A DNA stretch of 5,166 bases, from contig JALWQC010000284.1 in NCBI GenBank assembly GCA_027080755.1, positions 1-5,166 of the forward strand, in the 5' to 3' direction. Numbering within the stretch: position 1 is the first letter of the stretch; each line of letters opens with the position of its first letter. Under the pieces are notes generated by a model. It worked only from the letters and a program-made list of their open reading frames with translations. It ran no database searches and had not been told where the DNA came from. This document shows, piece after piece, positions 1-5,166 of the stretch. This DNA is from Paracoccaceae bacterium (GTDB lineage: Bacteria; Pseudomonadota; Alphaproteobacteria; Rhodobacterales; Rhodobacteraceae). The translations under genes were made by a program, and so were the position numbers.

Positions 1-1
1 G

Positions 2-250
2 CCAAAGCCGGACCCCGCGCCCGCGCCGGACCCCAAGCCCGCGGAAATTCTGGAAGAGGCGGAAAAAATCCCGCATGCCCCGCCGCTTGGCCCCGAGGAC
101 AGCTTCGCCATCGCCAACCCCGTCGTGGACGAGGAGATGCTGCGCGAGATGGTGCGTGAGGTGGTGCAGGAGCAATTGCGCGGCGAGATCGGCCGCGAGA
201 TCATCCGCGCCATGAAGCTGGACCTGATCCGCTCGCTGGAGAAATTCTAG
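2..250 (+). CDS. Hypothetical protein, C-terminal end only (5' partial)
   Basis: An open frame runs from the first bases of the window to a TAG at 248-250, giving the last 82 residues of a protein whose start lies upstream. The visible part begins with a low-complexity proline/alanine/aspartate stretch (PKPDPAPAPDPKPAE), then a short linker. It ends in about 40 residues of charged, heptad-like helix (VVDEEMLREMVREVVQEQ, then LRGEIGREIIRA and LDLIRSLEKF). A disordered Pro-rich linker followed by a short C-terminal helix that starts around 'DE.MLR.MV' resembles small alphaproteobacterial proteins with a C-terminal multimerisation helix, broadly in the style of PopZ/DUF2497. That likeness is by eye and weak, so I assign no function. 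Codon use (G/C third positions, in-frame continuity) supports real coding. It converges on the SseB-family gene with 9 bases between stop codons. Confidence 0.72.
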   Translation, partial: PKPDPAPAPDPKPAEILEEAEKIPHAPPLGPEDSFAIANPVVDEEMLREMVREVVQEQLRGEIGREIIRAMKLDLIRSLEKF

Positions 251-263
251 GGCGTAGACCTAG
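247..263. repeat. Short inverted repeat joining two convergent stop codons
   Basis: CTAGG (247-251) and CCTAG (259-263) form a 5-bp stem with a 7-base loop. Each arm contains the TAG stop of one of the two convergent genes. There is no adjacent T-run, so this is at best a weak bidirectional end signal and may be chance. Confidence 0.3.
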
Positions 264-1045
264 CGCAGTTTCGGCGGTTTGTCCGGGTCCATGCCGGGGG
301 CGACGGGTTCGGGCTGTTCGGGCAGGATCAGGGCCGGAATTTCAAAGCCCAGTCCGGTTTTGTGGATTGCCTGCAAATGCGGGGCGTCCGGGGGCAGGAA
401 GGTTACGTCCAGCTGTCCGGCCTCTATGCCGCTGAACTGCAGGGCCTCGGCAAAGGCTTCGGCCACGCCGGGTTGGGCCTCGGGGGCGACATCGACCAGC
501 GCCATCATATGGCTGCGCTGCCCGTCCGCATAGGTCACCCCGACCAGATAGGCCGCCCCGACCACGCCGGACATATTGGCCAGCTTGGTATCCAGCGCCT
601 GTATCAGGCTTTCGGGCAGGCCGCGCGGGGGGTGGAATTCCACCGGTTTTGCCGTGGTCTCGCGCGATTTCGCCCCAAGGGCCGCGTGCAGCCACTCCAC
701 CGCATGGGGCGGTAGCAGGGTGGACGAGGCCCCGACCCCGAGGTTCAGCCCGATCCCGATATCCTCGCCCGCCAGAATTTTGGCAATGCGCCGCCCCGAC
801 ATGGCAACATAGGGGGCGGGGGTATCGACGAACTCGGCCAGGCGTTCCTCGCGGTCGAAGGCCAGAACGAATTTCCCCTCGGGGGTTTCGAAAATCTGCG
901 GGCGGGCGGTATCCCCGCGCGCCTCTTCTTCCAGCATCAGGAACAGTTCGGCATCGGCCAGGCGTTCATAGAACTGCAGCGCCGCCTGCGCATCGTCAGG
1001 GGCGTTTTCCATGGCCGCATGGGCCAGATCAAGGGGCGTTTGCAT
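260..1045 (-). CDS. SseB-family protein
   Basis: This encodes a 261-residue soluble protein with no signal peptide or membrane segment. Residues about 20-120 look like the SseB N-terminal domain: a helix with FYERLADAELFLMLEEEA (25-42), a strand segment with FVLAFDREERLAEF (59-72), then PYVAMSGRRIAKIL (78-91) and a glycine-rich GIGLNLGVGASS segment (97-108). Residues about 139-240 form a second alpha/beta part (VVGAAYLVGVTYADG, SHMMALVDVAP), and the tail is Pro-rich. SseB was named for enhanced serine sensitivity in E. coli, and its biochemical role is not established. The ATG at 1043-1045 is well supported by a GGAGGT Shine-Dalgarno six bases upstream. The gene is transcribed divergently from nhaA and ends nearly against the convergent upstream gene. 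I am confident of the family but not of a specific function. Confidence 0.85.
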   Translation of the reverse strand: MQTPLDLAHAAMENAPDDAQAALQFYERLADAELFLMLEEEARGDTARPQIFETPEGKFVLAFDREERLAEFVDTPAPYVAMSGRRIAKILAGEDIGIGLNLGVGASSTLLPPHAVEWLHAALGAKSRETTAKPVEFHPPRGLPESLIQALDTKLANMSGVVGAAYLVGVTYADGQRSHMMALVDVAPEAQPGVAEAFAEALQFSGIEAGQLDVTFLPPDAPHLQAIHKTGLGFEIPALILPEQPEPVAPGMDPDKPPKLR

Positions 1046-1051
1046 CCGGGG

Positions 1052-1057
1052 ACCTCC
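1052..1057 (-). promoter_or_regulatory. Ribosome binding site of the SseB-family gene
   Basis: The minus strand reads GGAGGT here, a near-perfect Shine-Dalgarno site. Six bases separate it from the ATG at 1043-1045, which fixes the start of the SseB-family gene. Confidence 0.8.
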
Positions 1058-1068
1058 GTTTCAGGCGA

Positions 1069-1096
1069 AACATAGCCCCCCGTGACGATTTCGCAA
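1069..1096 (-). promoter_or_regulatory. Candidate promoter of the SseB-family gene
   Basis: On the minus strand, TTGCGA (1091-1096, 4/6 to TTGACA) is followed after 16 bases by TATGTT (1069-1074, 4/6 to TATAAT), just upstream of the Shine-Dalgarno site. The elements are only moderate matches, and sigma-70-type promoters of GC-rich Alphaproteobacteria are hard to call by eye. The placement would give a short leader of about 20 bases. Confidence 0.28.
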
Positions 1097-1138
1097 GGTG
1101 GCAAACGCGCCGCCGCCGGTATTTATGGCGTTATGCGA

Positions 1139-1167
1139 TTGAAGCGCGGGGCGATCTCGCATAGATA
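1139..1167 (+). promoter_or_regulatory. Candidate promoter of nhaA
   Basis: TTGAAG (1139-1144, 4/6 to TTGACA) is followed after 17 bases by TAGATA (1162-1167, a poor 3/6 match), inside a locally AT-richer patch. An alternative -10, GATAAC at 1164-1169, matches better but with a 19-base spacer. Transcription would begin near 1174, giving a leader of about 20 bases with room for the Shine-Dalgarno site. This is inference from spacing and position only. I saw no Na+-responsive (NhaR-like) operator. Confidence 0.27.
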
Positions 1168-1184
1168 ACACGCAACACAAAAGC

Positions 1185-1189
1185 AGGAG
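1185..1189 (+). promoter_or_regulatory. Ribosome binding site of nhaA
   Basis: AGGAG lies seven bases before the ATG at 1197 but only three bases before the overlapping ATG at 1193. The spacing therefore selects 1197, the frame that encodes NhaA, over the out-of-frame 1193 start. Confidence 0.75.
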
Positions 1190-1196
1190 AGCATGC

Positions 1197-2456
1197 ATGT
1201 ATCGCGTCTGGAATTTTCTGAGCCAGTATTCCCTATTGTTGATTGCGGGCGCCCTGATCGCGCTTTTCTGGGCCAATACCGATTACGCCAGCTATCACGC
1301 CTTCATCAAAACCGAGCTGTGGCAGAACCCCTTTGTCGGGCATCCGCATGTGGAAGACGGGCATGTCACCCGTATCCTGACGCTGGAATATCTGATCAAC
1401 GACGTGCTGATGGCCCTGTTTTTCGCCATGGCAGGGAAAGAGGTCTGGGAGGCGGTTATCCTGAAGAACGGCTCTTTGCGGGGCAAAAAGGCGCTGACGC
1501 CGCTGATTGCCACGCTGGGCGGGATGCTGGGGCCGGTGGTTGTCTATCTGGGGCTGGCCTATTTCCTGTGGCCCGATACCTATCCTGATTTTGCCAACGG
1601 CTGGGCCATTCCCACGGCCACGGATATCGCCTTTTCCTATCTGGTGGGGCGTATGGTGTTCGGCGCGGGGCATCCGGCGGTGCGGTTTTTGCTGCTGCTG
1701 GCGATTGCCGACGATGCGGGCGGGCTGATTATTCTGGCGGTTTTCTATCCTTCCGGCGATCTGGCCGTGCAATGGCTGCTGCTGTCGCTGGGCGCGGCGC
1801 TGGCGGTGTTTTTTCTGGCCAACTGGCTGCCGCTGCGACTGGACGGGGACAACCCCGAAAAGCCGGTTTCCACCTGGGTGCGTGAAAAACTTTCCTTCTG
1901 GCCCTATGCCATTGCCGGCGTCATCAGCTGGTACGGGTTTCAGGAATCGGGGATCCATCCGGCGCTTGGCCTGTTGCCGATCGTGATGACCATTCCCCAT
2001 GCGGACCGGGCCTTTGGTCTGTATTCCGAGGCGCAGAAATATCTGGGTGATTTGCTGAACCGCATTGAACACGGGCTGAAATTCCCCGTTGAAATCGTGC
2101 TGTTCCTGTTCGGTCTGGCCAATGCCGGCGTTCTGTTCAGCGCCATTGGCGAGGCCACCTGGCTGGTGCTGCTGGGCCTGCTGATCGGCAAGCCGCTGGG
2201 GATCTGGGTGATGGGGACGATTGCCTCGGGGCCGCTGCGGCTGGGCCTGCCCGAGGGGATGCGCAACGCGGATCTGGTGGTGGTCGGCATGGTGGCGGCG
2301 ATCGGCTTTACCGTGGCGCTGTTCGTAGCCTCTGTCGCCTTTGAGCCGGGGTTGGTGCAGGACGCGGCCAAAATGGGGGCGCTGTTCAGCTTTGGCGCGG
2401 CGGTTGTGGCCCTGATCGGAGGCAAGCTGTTCCGGGTGACGAAGGTCGATACCTAG
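1197..2456 (+). CDS. nhaA: Na+/H+ antiporter NhaA
   Basis: This encodes a 419-residue polytopic inner-membrane protein that exchanges cytoplasmic Na+ (or Li+) for external protons, supporting salt tolerance and pH homeostasis. Family hallmarks are present in order: a hydrophobic N-terminal helix (about 11-26), the TATDIAF segment with D143 (E. coli D133 position), the AIADDAG segment with the ion-binding pair D172-D173 (E. coli D163-D164), the LLIGKPLGI segment with K332 (E. coli K300), and GIGFT-like AIGFTVALFVASVAF (368-382). The segment FAMAGKEVWEA (76-86) aligns with E. coli GLEVKRE. It keeps the Glu at E82 but lacks the Arg and second Glu that contribute to pH sensing in E. coli. The protein is somewhat longer than E. 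coli NhaA (388 residues), partly through the segment around 42-60. The ATG at 1197 follows AGGAG by seven bases. It is probably monocistronic, since 94 bases separate it from kpsT. Confidence 0.95.
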   Translation: MYRVWNFLSQYSLLLIAGALIALFWANTDYASYHAFIKTELWQNPFVGHPHVEDGHVTRILTLEYLINDVLMALFFAMAGKEVWEAVILKNGSLRGKKALTPLIATLGGMLGPVVVYLGLAYFLWPDTYPDFANGWAIPTATDIAFSYLVGRMVFGAGHPAVRFLLLLAIADDAGGLIILAVFYPSGDLAVQWLLLSLGAALAVFFLANWLPLRLDGDNPEKPVSTWVREKLSFWPYAIAGVISWYGFQESGIHPALGLLPIVMTIPHADRAFGLYSEAQKYLGDLLNRIEHGLKFPVEIVLFLFGLANAGVLFSAIGEATWLVLLGLLIGKPLGIWVMGTIASGPLRLGLPEGMRNADLVVVGMVAAIGFTVALFVASVAFEPGLVQDAAKMGALFSFGAAVVALIGGKLFRVTKVDT

Positions 2457-2550
2457 GTTCTGACCCAAGGTTTGCAATTTGGTAACCGCTTGCGATGTAG
2501 GGTGCAAAGGACTAGGCTGTTCTCTTCAACGCAAGGCTTCCCCGTTTATC

Positions 2551-3204
2551 ATGATCGAGTTTCGAAACGTCAGCAAATCCTTCTGGACCGGCACACAACG
2601 CAAGGTCATCCTGGATCAGGCCAGCTTCAAAATAGAGCTGGGGAATTCCATGGGGATTCTGGCGCCCAACGGCACGGGGAAAACCACGATCATCAACATG
2701 ATGGCCGGTCTGGAAAAACCGGACGAGGGCGAGATCATCCGCAAGTCGCGGATCTCCTTTCCGCTGGGGTTTATGGGGGCCGTCGTTGCCAAGCATTCCG
2801 CCGCCGAGAACGCGCGCTATATCGCCCGCCTGTACGGTCTGGACCCCGATTACGTAGAGGCCTTCTGCCGCTATCTGGCCGGAGTGGACGAATATTTCGA
2901 TATGCCGCTGAATACCTATTCATCGGGCATGAAATCCCGTTTTTCGTTTTCTTTGCTTCTGGCGCTGGATTTCGATATCTATCTGATTGACGAGGGGATG
3001 CCCAACTCGACAGATGTTGAATTCAACCGCAAGGCCGGTAATGTCTTGCGCGAGCGGCTGAAACGGTCAACGGTGGTTATGGTATCGCATAACCCGAAGA
3101 CGCTGGAAAAATATTGCTCCTCGGCGGCGGTTCTGCGCAACGGGCGGCTGCACATGTTCGATACGCTCGAAGAAGCGAAAGTGATGTATGACTATGACGC
3201 CTGA
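2551..3204 (+). CDS. kpsT: Capsular polysaccharide export ABC transporter ATP-binding protein (KpsT-like)
   Basis: This is a 217-residue cytoplasmic ABC ATPase, close to the 219 residues of E. coli KpsT. With its permease KpsM it would energise export of a lipid-linked capsule polysaccharide across the inner membrane. Visible motifs are Walker A APNGTGKT (38-45), KpsT-type FPLGFMG (70-76), ARLYGLD (92-98), signature TYSSGMKSR (122-130), Walker B FDIYLIDE (141-148) and the switch histidine in VMVSH (H180). Oddities: the first Walker A residue is Ala rather than Gly, I see no Q-loop glutamine, and DEGMPNSTDVEF replaces the usual DEVTAVGD stretch. The ATG at 2551 gives the standard MIEFRNVSKSF start. 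An in-frame TTG at 2479 would add 24 residues unlike the family. No good Shine-Dalgarno is visible (AAGG at 2533-2536 is too far). The 3' end overlaps kpsE by 17 bases. Confidence 0.88.
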   Translation: MIEFRNVSKSFWTGTQRKVILDQASFKIELGNSMGILAPNGTGKTTIINMMAGLEKPDEGEIIRKSRISFPLGFMGAVVAKHSAAENARYIARLYGLDPDYVEAFCRYLAGVDEYFDMPLNTYSSGMKSRFSFSLLLALDFDIYLIDEGMPNSTDVEFNRKAGNVLRERLKRSTVVMVSHNPKTLEKYCSSAAVLRNGRLHMFDTLEEAKVMYDYDA

Positions 3205-4636
3205 AGACAGCACCCGGAACGGAGCGGAGGGGGACGAAAAGCCCGAAAAGCCCGCGCGCAAGAAACGCCGCCCGGCCTATTATCGCAAGGCCGGCCGCAA
3301 GGCACGCAAGATGGGGCTGGTGGCCAGGGATGATGAACACGCCGCGCAGCTGCTGGAAGAACGCGGGATCGATGTCCTGAACGACGACGTTTCCCTGCTG
3401 GACGGGGGCGACGAGGGCGACGCCATTCTGGGCGGCGATCCGGCGCTGGAGGCCCAGAGCCCCGCCCAGATCACCGTCAATGACGCCGAGCGTCTGGCCG
3501 AAGTCCACGCCATCCAGCGCGATCTGGTCAAGCGCCGCCGTCGCCGTCTGTTCCTGCTGATGCTGCGGCTGTTTTTCTTCGTGTTTCTGCCCACGGCAAT
3601 CGTCGGCTGGTTCTATTACACGCAGGCCTCGCCGCTATATGAAACCAAATCCGAATTTATTATCCAGAAGGCCCAGAACAAAGGCACCCTCGGGCTGGGG
3701 GGGCTGCTGGCGGGCACCGGCTTTGCCAATTCCGCGGATTCGGTGGTGGTGCAGGGCTACCTGACCTCGCGCGAGGCGATGGAACAGCTGGACCGCGAGG
3801 AAGGCTATCGCGCCCATTTCGAACAGGACAGCATTGACGAACTGCACCGCCTGCCCCCCGATGCGACGGAAGAGGCGGCCTATAAACTGTATCAGAAATA
3901 CGTCAAGGTCGGCTATGACCCGAGCGAGGGCGTGATCCATTTGCAGGTGATCGCGGCGGATCCTGCCACCTCGCAACGGTTTTCCGAGGCGTTGATATCC
4001 TATGCCGAGGAACGGGTGGACCAGCTGTCCCGCCGGTTGCGAGACGACCAGATGAAGGGCAGCCAGAAGGTCTATGACGAGGCGGAAAGACAGATGGAAG
4101 AAGCCCAGCAAAGGGTGCTGGATTTGCAACAGAAACGCGGGGTTTTGAGCGTCGAGGCAGAGATTGCCTCGCAGATGAGCATCGTGAACGCGCTGGAGGT
4201 GCAGCAGGAAGCGCGCCGCCTGAGTCTGGCCGAACTGCTGGACAACCCCACCCCCAACAAGGTGCGGGTGGAATCCCTGCAACGGGAAATCGATCGCACG
4301 GACAAACGTATCAAGGAACTGCGGGACAATATGACCGGCACGCGCGAAAGCTCCCTCTCGCTGGCGGCGGCTTCGGCGGAACTGAAGGTAGCGGAGATCA
4401 ACCTGAAAACCCGCCAGCTGATGCTGCAAGAGGCCCTGCAACAGCTGGAGGCCGCCCGCATAGAGGTCAACCGCCAGGTGCGCTATCTGAGCCTGGGGGT
4501 AAAACCGATTGCACCGGATGTGCCGACCTATCCGCGCAAGCTGGAAAACACCCTGCTGGCCTTTGTGATTTTCATGGGGATTTACATTCTGCTGTCGCTG
4601 ACGGTGTCCATCCTGCGGGAACACGTCAGTGTCTGA
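3188..4636 (+). CDS. kpsE: Capsule export inner-membrane protein, polysaccharide co-polymerase family (KpsE-like)
   Basis: This is a 482-residue protein of the KpsE/PCP-3 type. It would sit in the inner membrane with a large periplasmic domain and link the KpsMT transporter to an outer-membrane KpsD-type channel. Topology: an unusually long, highly charged cytoplasmic N-terminus (1-120) with basic clusters at 24-41 and KRRRRR (115-120); transmembrane helix 1 at about 121-144; a periplasmic core starting YETKSEFII (151-159), with TGFANSADSVVVQGYLTSREAM (177-198 region); coiled-coil-rich segments (about 272-345 and 357-432); the Pro-rich KPIAPDVPTYPRK motif (439-451); and transmembrane helix 2 at about 455-476. 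E. coli KpsE is 382 residues, so most of the extra length is the N-terminal extension. The start at 3188 overlaps kpsT; a second ATG at 3194 is a less well spaced alternative. The stop overlaps kdsA by 8 bases, implying coupled translation. Confidence 0.9.
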   Translation: MTMTPEDSTRNGAEGDEKPEKPARKKRRPAYYRKAGRKARKMGLVARDDEHAAQLLEERGIDVLNDDVSLLDGGDEGDAILGGDPALEAQSPAQITVNDAERLAEVHAIQRDLVKRRRRRLFLLMLRLFFFVFLPTAIVGWFYYTQASPLYETKSEFIIQKAQNKGTLGLGGLLAGTGFANSADSVVVQGYLTSREAMEQLDREEGYRAHFEQDSIDELHRLPPDATEEAAYKLYQKYVKVGYDPSEGVIHLQVIAADPATSQRFSEALISYAEERVDQLSRRLRDDQMKGSQKVYDEAERQMEEAQQRVLDLQQKRGVLSVEAEIASQMSIVNALEVQQEARRLSLAELLDNPTPNKVRVESLQREIDRTDKRIKELRDNMTGTRESSLSLAAASAELKVAEINLKTRQLMLQEALQQLEAARIEVNRQVRYLSLGVKPIAPDVPTYPRKLENTLLAFVIFMGIYILLSLTVSILREHVSV

Positions 4637-5166
4637 CGTCGCGCCACCGGTGGTCGAGGTCGGGAAGGTCCGCTTTTCCAACCGTCTGCCGATGGTGCTG
4701 ATCGCGGGGCCGTGCCAGCTGGAATCGCGGGAGCATGCCTTGCATATCGCCGGACATCTGGCGGAAATTTGCGCGGACAACGGCATCGGGTTTGTCTTCA
4801 AGGGCAGCTACGACAAGGCCAACCGGACCTCGGTTTCGGGCGCGCGCGGGGTCGGGATCGACGCGGGGCTGGATATTCTGGCCGCTGTGCGCGATCGCGT
4901 CGGCTGCCCGGTTCTGACCGATGTTCACAACCCCGACCAGTGCGCGCGTGTGGCGCAGCATGTGGACATCCTGCAAATCCCCGCCTTCCTGAGCCGCCAG
5001 ACCGACCTGCTGCTGGCCGCGGGGGAAACAGGGCGGGCGGTCAATGTCAAAAAGGGGCAGTTTCTGGCGCCTTGGGATATGGAACATGTGGCGGGGAAAA
5101 TCGCCTCTACCGGCAATCGCAGGATATTGTTGTGCGAACGGGGCACCAGTTTTGGCTATAACACCC
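4629..5166 (+). CDS. kdsA: 3-deoxy-8-phosphooctulonate synthase (KdsA), 3' partial
   Basis: The first 179 residues are present and the gene runs off the window (E. coli KdsA has 284). KdsA condenses phosphoenolpyruvate with D-arabinose 5-phosphate to give 3-deoxy-D-manno-octulosonate 8-phosphate, the KDO precursor, in the cytosol. Motifs seen are IAGPCQLES (25-33), VFKGSYDKANRTS (56-68), LTDVH (96-100), QIPAFLSRQTDLL (116-128), AVNVKKGQFLAPWDM (137-151) and CERGTSFGYN (169-178). Cys29 in the AGPC motif matches the metal-binding Cys11 of the Aquifex enzyme, where E. coli has Asn. QFLAPWD also follows the Aquifex version, so this looks like the metal-dependent class. The start is a GTG at 4629-4631 that overlaps the end of kpsE by 8 bases, with GGGA (4617-4620) eight bases upstream. 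This frame continues to the window end without a stop. Confidence 0.93.
   Translation, partial: MSDVAPPVVEVGKVRFSNRLPMVLIAGPCQLESREHALHIAGHLAEICADNGIGFVFKGSYDKANRTSVSGARGVGIDAGLDILAAVRDRVGCPVLTDVHNPDQCARVAQHVDILQIPAFLSRQTDLLLAAGETGRAVNVKKGQFLAPWDMEHVAGKIASTGNRRILLCERGTSFGYNT

Noticed and set aside
1061..1276. A 71-codon minus-strand frame across the nhaA promoter region
   Set aside because: It covers both promoter candidates and the nhaA start, has no convincing Shine-Dalgarno and resembles no known small protein.
1193..1588. Alternative ATG at 1193 opening a 131-codon frame overlapping nhaA
   Set aside because: It is only three bases from the Shine-Dalgarno AGGAG, and its product is Arg/Gly/Cys-rich with no family resemblance. 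The 1197 start is correctly spaced and gives NhaA.
2472..2501. Possible promoter for kpsT (TTGCAA at 2472-2477)
   Set aside because: No acceptable -10 lies 16-18 bases downstream; the nearest (TGTAGG at 2496) matches only three of six positions.
1233..2507. A 424-codon open frame on the minus strand opposite nhaA
   Set aside because: Its product is Gln/Arg/His/Pro-rich low-complexity sequence, typical of the complement of a GC-rich membrane-protein gene. NhaA on the other strand has all family motifs.
2457..2536. Possible terminator after nhaA (TTTGCA/TGCAAA and CTTGCG/CGCAAG inverted pairs)
   Set aside because: The arms are six bases, far apart (26 bases or more), mutually overlapping and not followed by a T-run.
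2479..2550. In-frame TTG upstream start for the KpsT-like gene
   Set aside because: The added 24 residues do not look like KpsT, which normally begins directly with the MI.F.NVSKSF strand as at 2551.
3635..4801. A 388-codon open frame on the minus strand opposite kpsE and kdsA
   Set aside because: It spans the boundary of two well-supported genes and encodes biased sequence with no recognisable domain, so it is a shadow of codon bias.

Overview
The window is GC-rich DNA with closely packed genes and strong G/C third-position preference. Several proteins (an SseB-family protein, a divergent NhaA, a KpsE with a long charged N-terminus, and a metal-type KdsA) resemble those of marine or soil Alphaproteobacteria. 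A Rhodobacteraceae-like genome is my best guess, made from sequence feel and not from any search.

Layout: (1) positions 2-250 hold the 3' end of a plus-strand gene of unknown function. It converges on (2) a minus-strand SseB-family gene at 260-1045, and only 9 bases separate the two stop codons. (3) A 151-base divergent intergenic region, 1046-1196, carries a strong Shine-Dalgarno site for each flanking gene and one weak promoter candidate in each direction. (4) nhaA (1197-2456) encodes a Na+/H+ antiporter. (5) After a 94-base gap comes a tightly overlapping plus-strand run of kpsT-like (2551-3204), kpsE-like (3188-4636) and kdsA (4629 to beyond the window end).

The last three genes form a functional group. 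KpsT is the ATPase and KpsE the inner-membrane polysaccharide co-polymerase of an ABC-transporter-dependent (group 2/3 type) capsule exporter. KdsA makes 3-deoxy-8-phosphooctulonate, the precursor of KDO, which is used both in LPS core and in the poly-KDO linker of such capsules. Their reading frames overlap by 17 and 8 bases, so they are probably one operon with coupled translation. The permease partner KpsM is not in the window. NhaA and the SseB-family protein have no obvious link to capsule export.

I see no RNA gene, CRISPR array, insertion sequence or clear intrinsic terminator. I do not see evidence for a wholly new system. The most unusual points are the non-consensus ATPase motifs of the KpsT-like protein, the long charged cytoplasmic extension of KpsE, the altered pH-sensor segment of NhaA, and the kpsT-kpsE-kdsA arrangement without kpsM.
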